A stretch of DNA of 64,000 nucleotides from Thiobacillus thioparus DSM 505 (GTDB taxonomy: Bacteria > Pseudomonadota > Gammaproteobacteria > Burkholderiales > Thiobacillaceae). Positions within the stretch are counted from its first letter, which is position 1. Every line of letters starts with the position of its first letter. The stretch spans positions 62,001 through 126,000 of the forward strand of contig NZ_KB891329.1 in assembly GCF_000373385.1 (NCBI RefSeq), written 5' to 3'. A program made the translations under genes and the position numbers. The notes under the pieces were generated by a model, which was not told where the DNA came from, did not search any database, and saw only the letters and a program-made list of their open reading frames with translations. Below, piece by piece: positions 7,956 to 17,223 of the stretch.

Positions 7956-9260
7956 GTGGTTACCCTCACCCGCCTCGACAGCACCGAGCCTGATTTCCAG
8001 GCACGCCTTGCCCGTCTGTTGCAATTCGACGATGCGGCCGACGCCGCCATCGAGCAGACGGTTGCCGCCATACTGCACGACGTGAAAACGCGGGGCGATG
8101 CGGCCGTGCTCGAATATACCGAACGCTTCGACCGCCTGCCGGCGGCCTCGGTCGTCAGCCTGGAGCTGAATGCTGCGCAATTGCGGACCGCACTCGAAGC
8201 CCTGCCGGCCGACACGTGCCAGGCGTTGGAGGCCGCAGCGGATCGCGTACGCCGCTATCACGAGAAGCAGCTCCAGGGTTCGTGGACTTATACCGAGGAT
8301 GACGGCACCGTACTGGGGCAGAAAGTGACGCCGCTCGATCGCGTCGGACTGTATGTGCCGGGCGGCAAAGCCGCCTATCCGTCGTCAGTGCTGATGAACG
8401 CGATTCCGGCCAAGGTGGCAGGCGTCGGCGAACTCATCATGGTGGTACCGACCCCGGGCGGTGAGCACAACCAGCTGGTACTGGCCGCTGCCGCGATCGC
8501 AGGGGTTGATCGTGTGTTCACCATCGGTGGCGCGCAGGCCGTGGCGGCGCTGGCCTACGGCACCCAAACCGTGCCGCAGGTCGACAAGATCGTCGGCCCG
8601 GGCAACGCCTACGTGGCAGCGGCCAAGCGCCGCGTGTTCGGTACGGTGGGCATCGACATGATCGCCGGCCCGTCCGAAATCCTCGTCATTGCTGACGGCA
8701 ACACGCCGCCGGAATGGGTGGCGATGGACTTATTTTCCCAAGCCGAACACGACGAGATGGCGCAGTCGATCCTGCTGTCGCCGGATGCGGCCTACCTCGA
8801 TGCGGTGGCGGCGGCAATCAACCAATTGATTGGAGAAATGCCGCGTAGCGAAGTGATCCGCACTTCGCTCACCAATCGCGGGGCGCTGATCAAGACGCGC
8901 GACCTCGACGACGCGGTGGCGATTTCGAATACGATCGCGCCAGAACACTTGGAACTGTCGGTGGCGGATCCCGATGCGCTGCTGCCCACGCTGCGCCACG
9001 CCGGCGCGATCTTCATGGGAAAAAATACCTGCGAGGCGCTGGGCGATTACTGCGCCGGACCGAACCACGTACTGCCAACCTCGCGCACCGCGCGCTTCTC
9101 GTCCCCGCTGGGCGTGTACGATTTCCAGAAGCGCAGCAGCCTGATCCATGTGTCGCAGGCCGGCGCGCAGACACTCGGGCGGATCGCCGCCACGCTTGCC
9201 TATGGCGAAGGCCTGCAGGCGCACGCGCGCTCGGCCGAGTATCGTCTGGTCCATAAATGA
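7956..9260 (+). CDS. hisD: Histidinol dehydrogenase
   Basis: This 434-residue, zinc-dependent enzyme catalyses the last two oxidations of histidine synthesis (L-histidinol to L-histidine, using NAD). Family signatures are visible: [21 protein letters not shown], the motif [14 protein letters not shown] with [13 protein letters not shown], and the C-terminal [20 protein letters not shown]. The start is a GTG at 7956. It is the first gene of the run of his genes in this window; hisG, which often precedes it, is absent here. Confidence 0.96.
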   Translation: MVTLTRLDSTEPDFQARLARLLQFDDAADAAIEQTVAAILHDVKTRGDAAVLEYTERFDRLPAASVVSLELNAAQLRTALEALPADTCQALEAAADRVRRYHEKQLQGSWTYTEDDGTVLGQKVTPLDRVGLYVPGGKAAYPSSVLMNAIPAKVAGVGELIMVVPTPGGEHNQLVLAAAAIAGVDRVFTIGGAQAVAALAYGTQTVPQVDKIVGPGNAYVAAAKRRVFGTVGIDMIAGPSEILVIADGNTPPEWVAMDLFSQAEHDEMAQSILLSPDAAYLDAVAAAINQLIGEMPRSEVIRTSLTNRGALIKTRDLDDAVAISNTIAPEHLELSVADPDALLPTLRHAGAIFMGKNTCEALGDYCAGPNHVLPTSRTARFSSPLGVYDFQKRSSLIHVSQAGAQTLGRIAATLAYGEGLQAHARSAEYRLVHK

Positions 9261-9273
9261 GCCCGCTGCTTCC

Positions 9274-10338
9274 ATGAGTCGTTATTGGAGCGCCGTGGTG
9301 CACGGCCTGACGCCCTATGTGCCGGGCGAGCAGCCGAAGCTGGCCAATCTGGTCAAGCTCAACACCAACGAGAATCCCTACGGCCCCAGCCCGAAGGTGC
9401 TCGACGCCGTGCGCGCGGAAGCGGCCGACACGCTGCGTCTCTATCCCGACCCTGGCTCGGACCGGCTTCGAGCCGGCATCGCGGCGTATCATGGCGTGGC
9501 GGCCGACCAGGTGTTCGTCGGCAACGGTTCCGACGAGGTGCTGGCGCATGCGTTCATGGCGCTGCTGAAGCACGGCCAGCCGATCCTGTTTCCCGACATC
9601 AGCTATAGCTTCTACCCCGTGTATTGCGGGCTGTACGAGATCGCCTACCGGCAGATTCCGCTGACGGACACATTCGAGATCAGGATCGACGATTATCTCG
9701 CGCCCAACGGCGGAGTGATTTTCCCCAATCCCAATGCTCCGACCGGACGTTTGCTGCCGCTGAGCGAGATCGAGCGTCTGCTGGCAGGCAATCCGGACTC
9801 GGTGGTGGTGATCGACGAAGCCTACATCGATTTCGGCGGCGAGTCGGCAGTGAGACTGGTGGCCCGTTATCCGCAGTTGCTGGTCGTCCGCACACTGTCC
9901 AAATCGCATGCCCTGGCCGGCCTGCGTGTCGGCTATGCCATCGGCCAGACACATCTGATCGAGGCGCTCAACCGGGTGAAAGACAGCTTCAACTCCTATC
10001 CGCTCGATCGCTTCGCCCAGGCAGGGGCTTTGGCTTCGATGGAAGACCATGCCTATTTCGAGTCCATTTGCGCCAAAGTGGTGGCGACGCGCACCCGGCT
10101 GGTGGCCGGTATGGAAGCCCTGGGTTTCCAGGTGCTGCCCTCGGCCGCCAACTTCATCTTCGCTCGCCATCCTGCCCAGGACGGCGCTGCATTGGCTGCC
10201 GCACTGCGCGAGCGCAGCATCATCGTGCGGCATTTCCGGAATCCGACCCGTATTGCGCCGTTTTTACGCATCACGATCGGCACCGATTCGCAATGCGACG
10301 CACTGCTTGTCGCGTTGAAAGCCATTGTGAACTGCTAG
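9274..10338 (+). CDS. hisC: Histidinol-phosphate aminotransferase
   Basis: This is a 354-residue PLP enzyme of fold type I that converts imidazole-acetol phosphate to histidinol phosphate. The N-terminal [18 protein letters not shown] and the PLP-lysine region [18 protein letters not shown] are characteristic. An active-site Asp/Tyr segment [12 protein letters not shown] is also present. The ATG at 9274 lies 13 bases after the hisD stop. In-frame sequence extends upstream into hisD but is not needed for the fold. Confidence 0.96.
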   Translation: MSRYWSAVVHGLTPYVPGEQPKLANLVKLNTNENPYGPSPKVLDAVRAEAADTLRLYPDPGSDRLRAGIAAYHGVAADQVFVGNGSDEVLAHAFMALLKHGQPILFPDISYSFYPVYCGLYEIAYRQIPLTDTFEIRIDDYLAPNGGVIFPNPNAPTGRLLPLSEIERLLAGNPDSVVVIDEAYIDFGGESAVRLVARYPQLLVVRTLSKSHALAGLRVGYAIGQTHLIEALNRVKDSFNSYPLDRFAQAGALASMEDHAYFESICAKVVATRTRLVAGMEALGFQVLPSAANFIFARHPAQDGAALAAALRERSIIVRHFRNPTRIAPFLRITIGTDSQCDALLVALKAIVNC

Positions 10339-10368
10339 AATTCTTCTACAGCCTTATTTTCCGACGCC

Positions 10369-10956
10369 ATGCGCACCGCACAAGTCACTCGCAATACCCT
10401 CGAAACCCAGATCGCGGTCAGTCTCAATCTCGACGGTACGGGCGTATCCAACCTCGATACCGGCGTGCCGTTTCTCGATCACATGCTCGACCAGATCGCG
10501 CGTCATGGCCTGATCGACCTGGATGTCCAGGCCAAGGGTGATCTGCATATCGATGCCCACCACACGGTGGAAGATACGGGCATCACCCTGGGACAAGCCT
10601 TCGCCCAGGCGCTCGGCGACAAGAAAGGCATCCGCCGCTATGGCCATGCCTACGTGCCGCTGGATGAAGCACTCTCGCGTGTGGTGATCGACCTGTCCGG
10701 TCGGCCAGGGCTGGAATACCACGTCGACTACACGCGTGCGCGCATCGGCGAATTCGACGTCGACCTGTTCCTCGAGTTCTTCCGCGGCTTCATCAACCAC
10801 GCGGGTGTCACGCTGCACATCGACAACCTGCGCGGGATCAACGCACACCATCAGGCCGAGACGATCTTCAAGGCCTTCGGCCGTGCGCTGCGGATGGCGA
10901 TGGAAGCCGACGCACGCATGGGCGACATACTGCCCTCGACAAAAGGCGCACTATGA
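10369..10956 (+). CDS. hisB: Imidazoleglycerol-phosphate dehydratase (monofunctional)
   Basis: This 195-residue protein dehydrates imidazole glycerol phosphate. The metal-binding motifs are seen as [24 protein letters not shown] and [13 protein letters not shown]. It lacks the N-terminal phosphatase domain found in the bifunctional enterobacterial HisB. Histidinol-phosphate phosphatase must therefore be encoded elsewhere, and no candidate is seen in the operon. Confidence 0.96.
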   Translation: MRTAQVTRNTLETQIAVSLNLDGTGVSNLDTGVPFLDHMLDQIARHGLIDLDVQAKGDLHIDAHHTVEDTGITLGQAFAQALGDKKGIRRYGHAYVPLDEALSRVVIDLSGRPGLEYHVDYTRARIGEFDVDLFLEFFRGFINHAGVTLHIDNLRGINAHHQAETIFKAFGRALRMAMEADARMGDILPSTKGAL

Positions 10957-10984
10957 TCGCAACGCGAATCCTGGAGGTTGGGCA

Positions 10985-11671
10985 GTGAGCGTCGATATCG
11001 CCGTCATCGACTATGGCATGGGCAACCTGCGTTCGGTCTCCAAGGCCATCGAGCACGTCGCGCCGTCGGCCAGCGTGGCGGTGACGTCCGATCCGGCGGT
11101 GATCGCGGCAGCCGGACGCGTGGTGTTTCCCGGACAGGGCGCGGCGCCCGACTGCATGCGCGAAATCGATGCGCGCGGCCTGCGTCAGGTGATCATCGAC
11201 GCCGCCCGCGGCAAGCCCTTCCTGGGGATATGCATGGGCATGCAGGTGCTGTTCGAGCACAGCGAGGAAGGCGATACCGCCTGCCTTGGCATCCTGCCCG
11301 GCACGGTGCAGCGATTCCCGCACGAGGCGATGCATGACGATGCCGGTAACAAGCTCAAGGTCCCACACATGGGCTGGAACAATGTCCATCAGGCGATGCC
11401 GCATCCCTTGTGGACGGGGATCGAGGAGGGCGCGCGTTTCTATTTCGTCCACAGCTATTTTGTGCAGCCGACCGCGCCCGATGTGATCGCGGGGTTTTCG
11501 CACTACCCGTTTCCGTTTACCTGCGCGGTGGCGTCGGAGAACATCTTTGCAGTCCAGTTTCATCCGGAAAAGAGTCAGAATGATGGCTTGACGCTACTGG
11601 GCAATTTTGTAACCTGGAATCCGGGCGAGCGCGATACCGCCTGCGATATGTCCGGCGCAGCCTGCGCCTAA
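10985..11671 (+). CDS. hisH: Imidazole glycerol phosphate synthase, glutaminase subunit
   Basis: This is a 228-residue class I glutamine amidotransferase that feeds ammonia to HisF. The nucleophile cysteine lies in FLGICMGMQVLFEHSEEG, and the His/Glu pair in FAVQFHPEKSQ. I chose the GTG at 10985 because GGAGG lies 7 bases upstream and the protein then begins SVDIAVIDYGMGNLRSV, the normal HisH start. The C-terminal 15 residues extend slightly beyond the usual family end. Confidence 0.94.
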   Translation: MSVDIAVIDYGMGNLRSVSKAIEHVAPSASVAVTSDPAVIAAAGRVVFPGQGAAPDCMREIDARGLRQVIIDAARGKPFLGICMGMQVLFEHSEEGDTACLGILPGTVQRFPHEAMHDDAGNKLKVPHMGWNNVHQAMPHPLWTGIEEGARFYFVHSYFVQPTAPDVIAGFSHYPFPFTCAVASENIFAVQFHPEKSQNDGLTLLGNFVTWNPGERDTACDMSGAACA

Positions 11672-11701
11672 TTTTCTCCCGTACGACCCTGCTGATCAGC
11701 C

Positions 11702-12457
11702 ATGTTAATTATTCCTGCGATCGACCTTAAAGACGGCCACTGCGTGCGCCTGGAACAAGGCGAAATGGACAAGGCCACTGTGTTTTCCGAAGACCCGGCC
11801 GCCACGGCACGCCACTGGAAGGAGCAGGGCGCGCGGCGCCTGCATCTGGTCGACCTGAACGGCGCATTTGCCGGCAAGCCGGTCAACGATGCGGCGATTC
11901 GTTCGATCGTCGCTGCGGTGGGGGATGAAATGCCGGTGCAACTCGGCGGCGGCATTCGTGACCTCGCCACCATCGAGCGCTATCTCGACGATGGTGTGCG
12001 CTACGTTATCATCGGTACGGCCGCGGTGAAAAATCCCGGCTTCCTGCACGAGGCCTGCGATGCTTTCCCCGGGCACGTGATGGTCGGGCTGGATGCCAAG
12101 GATGGCAAGATCGCCGTCGAAGGCTGGTCCAAGATCACCGGCCACGATGTGATCGATCTGGCCAAGCGTTTCGAGGGCTACGGCGTCGAGGCCGTCATCT
12201 ATACCGACATTGGGCGCGACGGCATGCTCACTGGGGTGAACGTGGACGCCACCCAGCGGCTGGCGCAGGCGCTGTCGATTCCGGTCATCGCCAGCGGCGG
12301 CGTGACCAACCTCGACGACGTCCGGGCACTCTCCGCCGTGGCCAAGGACGGCATCATCGGCGCGATCACCGGACGTGCAATCTATCAGGGTACGCTCGAC
12401 TTCGCCGAGGCGCAGAAGCTTGCCGATGAACTGGCTGGCGGCGTGTTCGGAGTCTGA
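11702..12457 (+). CDS. hisA: Phosphoribosylformimino-AICAR-phosphate isomerase
   Basis: This 251-residue (beta/alpha)8 barrel performs the Amadori rearrangement of ProFAR to PRFAR. The N-terminal [18 protein letters not shown] and the phosphate-binding motifs [10 protein letters not shown] and [13 protein letters not shown] are visible. The catalytic Asp residues are those of IPAID near the start and [10 protein letters not shown] in the second half. It lies between hisH and hisF as in most his operons. Confidence 0.96.
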   Translation: MLIIPAIDLKDGHCVRLEQGEMDKATVFSEDPAATARHWKEQGARRLHLVDLNGAFAGKPVNDAAIRSIVAAVGDEMPVQLGGGIRDLATIERYLDDGVRYVIIGTAAVKNPGFLHEACDAFPGHVMVGLDAKDGKIAVEGWSKITGHDVIDLAKRFEGYGVEAVIYTDIGRDGMLTGVNVDATQRLAQALSIPVIASGGVTNLDDVRALSAVAKDGIIGAITGRAIYQGTLDFAEAQKLADELAGGVFGV

Positions 12458-12471
12458 CCTGAGGACTGACC

Positions 12472-13227
12472 ATGCTGGCAAAGCGCATCATTCCCTGTCT
12501 CGACGTCACCAACGGCCGCGTAGTCAAGGGCGTCAATTTCGTCGAGTTGAAGGATGCCGGCGACCCGGTCGAAATCGCCCGCCGTTATAACGAGGCGGGC
12601 GCCGACGAACTGACCTTTCTCGACATCACTGCATCGTCCGACAACCGGGACCTGATCCTGCACATCATCGAGGCGGTCGCTTCGGAAGTGTTTATTCCGC
12701 TGACGGTGGGCGGCGGAGTGCGCGCAGTCGGGGACGTGCAGCGTCTGCTCAACGCTGGTGCCGACAAGGTCAGCATCAATACTTCCGCGGTCACCAACCC
12801 ACAACTGGTGAAGGATGCGGCCGACCGTTACGGCAGCCAGTGCATTGTGGTGGCGATCGACGCCAAGCGCGCCGGCGATCACTGGGAAATCTTCACCCAC
12901 GGCGGTCGCACGGCCACCGGGCTGGACGCGGTCGAGTGGGCAAAGAAAATGGAAAGCCTGGGTGCGGGCGAACTGCTGCTTACCTCGATGGATCGCGACG
13001 GAACAAAAAGCGGCTTCGACTTGGAACTCACGCGCGCGATTTCCGAGGCGGTCGACATCCCCATCATCGCGAGCGGCGGCGTCGGCACGCTGCAGCATCT
13101 GGTCGATGGTGTGAAGGAAGGCCGGGCCGATGCGGTGCTGGCGGCCAGCATCTTCCACTTCGGCGAATATGGAGTGGATGAGGCGAAGCGCTACATGAAA
13201 CAGCACGGTATCGAGGTGCGCCTGTGA
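12472..13227 (+). CDS. hisF: Imidazole glycerol phosphate synthase, cyclase subunit
   Basis: This is a 251-residue (beta/alpha)8 barrel that joins PRFAR with ammonia from HisH, giving IGP and AICAR. Signatures are [20 protein letters not shown] at the start, [16 protein letters not shown] and [13 protein letters not shown]. The catalytic Asp residues are those in CLDV and in [11 protein letters not shown]. The stop overlaps the hisI start by 4 bases. Confidence 0.96.
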   Translation: MLAKRIIPCLDVTNGRVVKGVNFVELKDAGDPVEIARRYNEAGADELTFLDITASSDNRDLILHIIEAVASEVFIPLTVGGGVRAVGDVQRLLNAGADKVSINTSAVTNPQLVKDAADRYGSQCIVVAIDAKRAGDHWEIFTHGGRTATGLDAVEWAKKMESLGAGELLLTSMDRDGTKSGFDLELTRAISEAVDIPIIASGGVGTLQHLVDGVKEGRADAVLAASIFHFGEYGVDEAKRYMKQHGIEVRL

Positions 13228-13610
13228 ACGACTGGCTCGATGCCGTCAAATGGGATGCGCAAGGGCTCGTTCCGGCGATCGCGCAGGACACCGCCAGCGG
13301 GGAAATCCTCATGGTGGCGTGGATGAACCGCGAGGCCCTGGAAGAAACGGCACGCACGCTGCGCGGAGTGTACTGGTCGCGTTCGCGCAACAAACTGTGG
13401 CGCAAGGGCGAAGAATCCGGCCATGTGCAGAACGTCAGTGAAATCCGCCTTGATTGCGATAACGATGTGGTGTTGCTCAAAATTGAACAGCTGGGCGGCA
13501 TTGCCTGTCATACCGGGCGCCGCTCGTGCTTTTTCCAGAAGCTGGACAATGGCCACTGGGTGACGACTGCCCCGGTGCTGAAGAATCCCGACGAGATCTA
13601 CCGCAAATGA
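13224..13610 (+). CDS. hisI: Phosphoribosyl-AMP cyclohydrolase
   Basis: This 128-residue single-domain HisI hydrolyses the PR-AMP ring. The motifs [32 protein letters not shown] and the metal-binding stretch [16 protein letters not shown] with [11 protein letters not shown] are all present. It is separate from HisE, as in most betaproteobacteria, instead of being fused. The start overlaps hisF (ATGA type) and the end overlaps hisE. Confidence 0.95.
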   Translation: MNDWLDAVKWDAQGLVPAIAQDTASGEILMVAWMNREALEETARTLRGVYWSRSRNKLWRKGEESGHVQNVSEIRLDCDNDVVLLKIEQLGGIACHTGRRSCFFQKLDNGHWVTTAPVLKNPDEIYRK

Positions 13611-13924
13611 GCGATATCCTCGACCGCCTGGCCGATACGCTGGAAGCGCGCAAGCAGGCGTCGCCCGACAGCTCCTACGTTGCCAAGCTCTACGCCAAGG
13701 GCACGGATGCCATCCTGAAAAAAATCGGCGAAGAAGCGACTGAGACCGTGATGGCGGCGAAGGACGGCCAGGCCGAAAAGATCATCTACGAAGTCGCCGA
13801 TTTGTGGTTTCATACCCTGGTGTTGCTGGCGTACAAGGGATTGAAGCCGGCGGATGTGCTGAACGAACTGGCGCGTCGCGAAGGCTTGTCAGGACTGACC
13901 GAAAAAGCGAATCGACATGAGTGA
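13607..13924 (+). CDS. hisE: Phosphoribosyl-ATP pyrophosphatase
   Basis: The protein has 105 residues from the ATG at 13607, overlapping the hisI stop by 4 bases. It is an all-helical, MazG-like NTP pyrophosphatase that removes PPi from PR-ATP. The metal-binding helices are [14 protein letters not shown] and [15 protein letters not shown]. Upstream in-frame sequence lies inside hisI and is not part of the gene. The last bases overlap hinT. Confidence 0.94.
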   Translation: MSDILDRLADTLEARKQASPDSSYVAKLYAKGTDAILKKIGEEATETVMAAKDGQAEKIIYEVADLWFHTLVLLAYKGLKPADVLNELARREGLSGLTEKANRHE

Positions 13925-14255
13925 CTGCATTTTCTGCAAAATCGCGGCCGGACAATTGCCGAGCGGAAAGGTCTATGAAGACGACGATGTGCTGGCTTTT
14001 CACGACATCCATCCGTTCGCGCGGGTGCATTTCCTGATCATTCCGAAGGCGCACATCGCGGCCCTGTCCGATTGCTTGCCCGAGCATCAGGCGCTCCTGG
14101 GCAAGATGTTGTTGCTGGCGCCGCGTCTGGCCAAGGAACAGGGGCTAGACACGGGCTTCAAGACCTTGATCAACACCGGACGCGGCGGTGGCCAGGAAGT
14201 GTTCCATATCCATGTTCACGTATTTGGCGGGGGCGATCCCGCCAGGAAAAGTTAA
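13917..14255 (+). CDS. hinT: Histidine-triad (HIT) nucleotide hydrolase, HinT type
   Basis: This 112-residue protein has the triad motif HIHVHVFGG near its C-terminus and the N-terminal [20 protein letters not shown] typical of HinT purine-nucleoside phosphoramidases. The ATG at 13917 overlaps the end of hisE by 8 bases. HinT between hisE and tatA is a conserved order in betaproteobacteria. The chain is a few residues shorter than E. coli HinT at the C-terminus. Confidence 0.93.
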   Translation: MSDCIFCKIAAGQLPSGKVYEDDDVLAFHDIHPFARVHFLIIPKAHIAALSDCLPEHQALLGKMLLLAPRLAKEQGLDTGFKTLINTGRGGGQEVFHIHVHVFGGGDPARKS

Positions 14256-14273
14256 ATTTAAAGGAGACATTCC

Positions 14274-14486
14274 ATGGGCAGCTTTAGCATTTGGCACTGG
14301 TTGATCGTTCTGGTAATCGTGCTACTGATTTTCGGTACCAAAAAACTGCGCAACATCGGCAGCGATCTGGGCGGTGCGGTCAAGGGGTTCAAGGACGGCA
14401 TGAAGGAAGATGCACCCAAATTGAGCGACAAGGATGAGACCGGGCATACCATCGATGCCGAAGTGAAGGACAAGCACCATTCCTAA
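14274..14486 (+). CDS. tatA: Sec-independent protein translocase subunit TatA
   Basis: The protein has 70 residues. The N-terminus holds one membrane helix ([20 protein letters not shown]), followed by the amphipathic helix [20 protein letters not shown] and a charged tail. The FGTKKL hinge is diagnostic of TatA/E. AGGAGA precedes the ATG. TatA oligomers form the pathway for folded, twin-arginine substrates such as the HiPIP at 58245. Confidence 0.94.
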   Translation: MGSFSIWHWLIVLVIVLLIFGTKKLRNIGSDLGGAVKGFKDGMKEDAPKLSDKDETGHTIDAEVKDKHHS

Positions 14487-14565
14487 GTGTGTGGCCTGGA
14501 AGGATCGGGCAATCCACCGCATCGATACCTTTCCTGCCCCGGAATCCTGACCCACAACACTTTCT

Positions 14566-15045
14566 ATGTTCGATATCGGATTCTCTGAGCTTGTCGTCAT
14601 CGGTGTGGTTGCGCTGATCGTCATCGGCCCCGAGCGGTTGCCCAAGGTCGCGCGTACGGCAGGGCATCTGTACGGCCGCTTGCAGCGTTATGTGTCGTCG
14701 GTCAAGTCGGATATCGGCCGCGAGATCCAGTTGGACGAGCTTCGCCGGGCCGGCCAGAGTTTCAAGGACTCGGTCGAGTCGGCGGCATCGGGTGTCGAAC
14801 AGCAGGCCACCGTGGTCGACGATTTCCTGCGCAAGGAAGCGAACAACGTCACACAGGCTGTGACGGAGAGCGTGGCCAGTGTGGGATCGGTTCCCGTTGC
14901 GGAGCCCGCGATACCACAACAACGCGAAACCGAACATGCGCTGCAGCAGAGCCTGCCGCTGGATGAGCCAGACCAGAATACCGGACGTGCGGTGCCGGCT
15001 TCTACAGGGACGGCATCCAGCGAAAGCCCGGGTAAATCTGCATGA
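14566..15045 (+). CDS. tatB: Sec-independent protein translocase subunit TatB
   Basis: The protein has 159 residues, beginning MFDIGFSELVVIGVVALIVI with the GPERLPKVAR hinge that separates TatB from TatA. A long amphipathic region follows (HLYGRLQRYVSSVKSDIGRE), then a poorly conserved acidic tail. TatB and TatC form the receptor for twin-arginine signals. The stop overlaps the tatC start by 4 bases. Confidence 0.94.
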   Translation: MFDIGFSELVVIGVVALIVIGPERLPKVARTAGHLYGRLQRYVSSVKSDIGREIQLDELRRAGQSFKDSVESAASGVEQQATVVDDFLRKEANNVTQAVTESVASVGSVPVAEPAIPQQRETEHALQQSLPLDEPDQNTGRAVPASTGTASSESPGKSA

Positions 15046-15866
15046 GCGATACCGAAGACACCTTTATCTCGCATCTCATCGAAATGCGGGACCGCCTGCT
15101 GCGCGCGGTGCTAGCAGTCGTGATCATCTTCGTCTGTCTCTTCCCGTGGGCACAAGATATCTACGCGCTGCTCGCCCGCCCGCTTCTGGCGGCCTTGCCC
15201 AAAGGCGGGCAGATGATCGCCACCGAAATCACCACGCCGTTTTTTGTACCGATGAAGGTCACCATGATGGCCGCCTTCCTGCTGGCCTTGCCGTGGGTGT
15301 TCTACCAGGCCTGGGCGTTCGTGGCGCCCGGGCTGTACCAGCACGAAAAACGCCTTGGGGTGCCGTTGGTCATCGCCAGCGTCATCCTGTTCGTGACGGG
15401 GATGGCGTTCGCCTATTTTCTGGTGTTTCCGCTCGTGTTCCATTTCATCGTCAGCGTCACGCCTACTGGCGTGGCAGTGATGACCGACATTGGCAAGTAT
15501 CTCGATTTCGTGCTGACCATGTTCATGGCATTCGGCATTACGTTCGAGGTTCCCATTGCAGTGGTGCTGCTGGTCAAGATGGGCATGGTCTCGGTCGCCA
15601 AGCTGCGCGAAATCCGGCCATATGTCATTGTCGGTGCGTTTGTCATCGGGGCGATCTTCACCCCGCCTGATGTCATTTCGCAATTCATGCTGGCGACACC
15701 CCTGTGGGTGCTTTATGAACTGGGAATCATCGTCGCTGCCATGCTCACCAAGCCAAAACCCGAATCCGAGCCGGATTATTCCCCTATGTCCGATTCCGAT
15801 ATGGATGACGAATTCGATCGCATCGAGGCGGGGCAGGTCGATCCGGGAACTCACAAGCCAGACTGA
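15042..15866 (+). CDS. tatC: Sec-independent protein translocase subunit TatC
   Basis: This 274-residue protein has six expected membrane helices. The N-terminal TFISHLIEMRDRLLRAVLAV and the periplasmic loop YQAWAFVAPGLYQHEK are the conserved signal-recognition features, and FEVPIAVVLLVKMGMVS is typical of the fourth helix. The C-terminal tail of about 30 residues is acidic and cytoplasmic. It ends the his-hinT-tat operon, and the spacer after it holds nitrogen-type control sites for amtB. Confidence 0.96.
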   Translation: MSDTEDTFISHLIEMRDRLLRAVLAVVIIFVCLFPWAQDIYALLARPLLAALPKGGQMIATEITTPFFVPMKVTMMAAFLLALPWVFYQAWAFVAPGLYQHEKRLGVPLVIASVILFVTGMAFAYFLVFPLVFHFIVSVTPTGVAVMTDIGKYLDFVLTMFMAFGITFEVPIAVVLLVKMGMVSVAKLREIRPYVIVGAFVIGAIFTPPDVISQFMLATPLWVLYELGIIVAAMLTKPKPESEPDYSPMSDSDMDDEFDRIEAGQVDPGTHKPD

Positions 15867-15896
15867 CGCACCACAAAAGGGCGCAACATTCCAAAA

Positions 15897-15913
15897 TGCA
15901 CTATTAGTGTGCA
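15897..15913 (+). promoter_or_regulatory. NtrC-type palindromic site upstream of amtB
   Basis: The sequence TGCAC-N7-GTGCA matches the 17-bp NtrC consensus (TGCACC-N5-GGTGCA) in both outer half-sites. A weaker relative, TGCGC-N5-GTGCA, lies at 15921-15935. Both precede the sigma-54-like promoter of amtB by 30-70 bases, which is closer than usual for an enhancer. Confidence 0.65.
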
Positions 15914-15967
15914 TATATATTGCGCTATCAGTGCACATATCCTTTTAAATCAAATGCTTGGTAGATA

Positions 15968-15981
15968 GGAACGCTGCTTGC
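15968..15981 (+). promoter_or_regulatory. Sigma-54 (-24/-12) promoter of amtB
   Basis: GG at 15968-15969 and GC at 15980-15981 are exactly 10 bases apart, within AGGAACG-CTGC-TTGCT. This fits the TGGCACG-N4-TTGCA/T form in 9 of 12 fixed positions. The transcription start would be about 12 bases downstream, giving a short leader before the ATG at 16016. Nitrogen-starvation control is inferred. Confidence 0.65.
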
Positions 15982-16015
15982 TTGGATCAGCCGGCATTCA
16001 ATCGGGAGCCGATGC

Positions 16016-17218
16016 ATGGAAGCGTTGAAAACAGGCAGTGACGTATTGTTCGTATTGCTGGGCGGCATCATGGTACTGGCCATGCATGCTGGGTTTGCCT
16101 TTCTGGAACTGGGCACCGTGCGCAAGAAGAATCAGGTCAATGCGCTGGTCAAGATCCTCACCGACTTCTCGGTTTCCACGATTGCCTATTTCTTCATCGG
16201 CTACAGCATCGCCTACGGCATCAACTTCTTTTCCAGTGCGGAGGTGCTATCCGCCAAAAATGGCTACGACCTGGTCAAATTCTTTTTCCTGCTGACTTTT
16301 GCGGCAGCCATCCCCGCCATCGTATCGGGAGGCATAGCCGAACGCGCACGCTTCAGCCCCCAACTGGCGGCTACCTTCGCTCTGGTCGGGCTGGTCTACC
16401 CGTTTTATGAGGGCATTGTCTGGAATGGCAACTACGGCATCCAGGATTGGCTGATGGCGAGCGTCGGCGCCAAGTTCCATGATTTTGCCGGTTCGGTGGT
16501 GGTGCATGCCGTGGGGGGCTGGATCGCCTTGCCTGCCGTGTTGCTGCTGGGTGCGCGACGCGGGCGCTATACCAAGGATGGAATGGTCTCTGCGCATCCG
16601 CCGTCCAATATTCCGTTCCTGGCGCTCGGTGCATGGATTCTGACCGTAGGCTGGTTCGGTTTCAATGTGATGTCGGCACAGCTGATTGAGGCCGTGTCGG
16701 GCCTGGTGGCAGTGAACTCGCTGATGGCGATGGTGGGCGGCACGCTGACCGCCCTGGTGCTCGGCCGCAACGACCCGGGTTTTATCCATAACGGTCCGCT
16801 GGCTGGCCTGGTGGCCGTGTGTGCGGGCTCGGACCTGATGCATCCGCTTGGTGCCTTGGCCACTGGCGCGATCGCAGGTGCGTTGTTCGTGTGGATGTTC
16901 ATGGTGACCCAGAACAAGTGGAAGATCGATGACGTGCTCGGCGTATGGCCTTTGCACGGATTGTGCGGCGCATGGGGTGGGATCGCGGCCGGCATTTTCG
17001 GTGCCAAGGCACTGGGCGGGCTGGGCGGCGTCAGCCTGGTAGCGCAGTTGATCGGCACGCTGGGCGGCGTGACCGTCGCCGCGTTTGGCAGCCTGGTGGT
17101 GTATGGCCTGCTGAAACGGTTCGTGGGCTTGAGGCTGGATCCGGAGGCCGAGTTCAATGGCGCCGACCTCAGCATCCATAAAGTGTCGGCCACAGCGGAA
17201 CGCGAGACCAACTGGTAA
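16016..17218 (+). CDS. amtB: Ammonium transporter AmtB
   Basis: This 400-residue inner-membrane channel of the Amt/Rh family has 11 expected helices. The N-terminus FVLLGGIMVLAMHAGFAFLE, the twin pore histidines (GSVVVHAVGGW and WPLHGLCGAWGG) and the Amt signature DFAGS before the first of them are visible. It begins directly at the first helix without a cleaved signal, unlike E. coli AmtB. No glnK lies beside it. A sigma-54 promoter and NtrC-type palindrome precede it. It converges on the kinase gene with a 5-base gap. Confidence 0.95.
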   Translation: MEALKTGSDVLFVLLGGIMVLAMHAGFAFLELGTVRKKNQVNALVKILTDFSVSTIAYFFIGYSIAYGINFFSSAEVLSAKNGYDLVKFFFLLTFAAAIPAIVSGGIAERARFSPQLAATFALVGLVYPFYEGIVWNGNYGIQDWLMASVGAKFHDFAGSVVVHAVGGWIALPAVLLLGARRGRYTKDGMVSAHPPSNIPFLALGAWILTVGWFGFNVMSAQLIEAVSGLVAVNSLMAMVGGTLTALVLGRNDPGFIHNGPLAGLVAVCAGSDLMHPLGALATGAIAGALFVWMFMVTQNKWKIDDVLGVWPLHGLCGAWGGIAAGIFGAKALGGLGGVSLVAQLIGTLGGVTVAAFGSLVVYGLLKRFVGLRLDPEAEFNGADLSIHKVSATAERETNW

Positions 17219-17223
17219 ACGGC

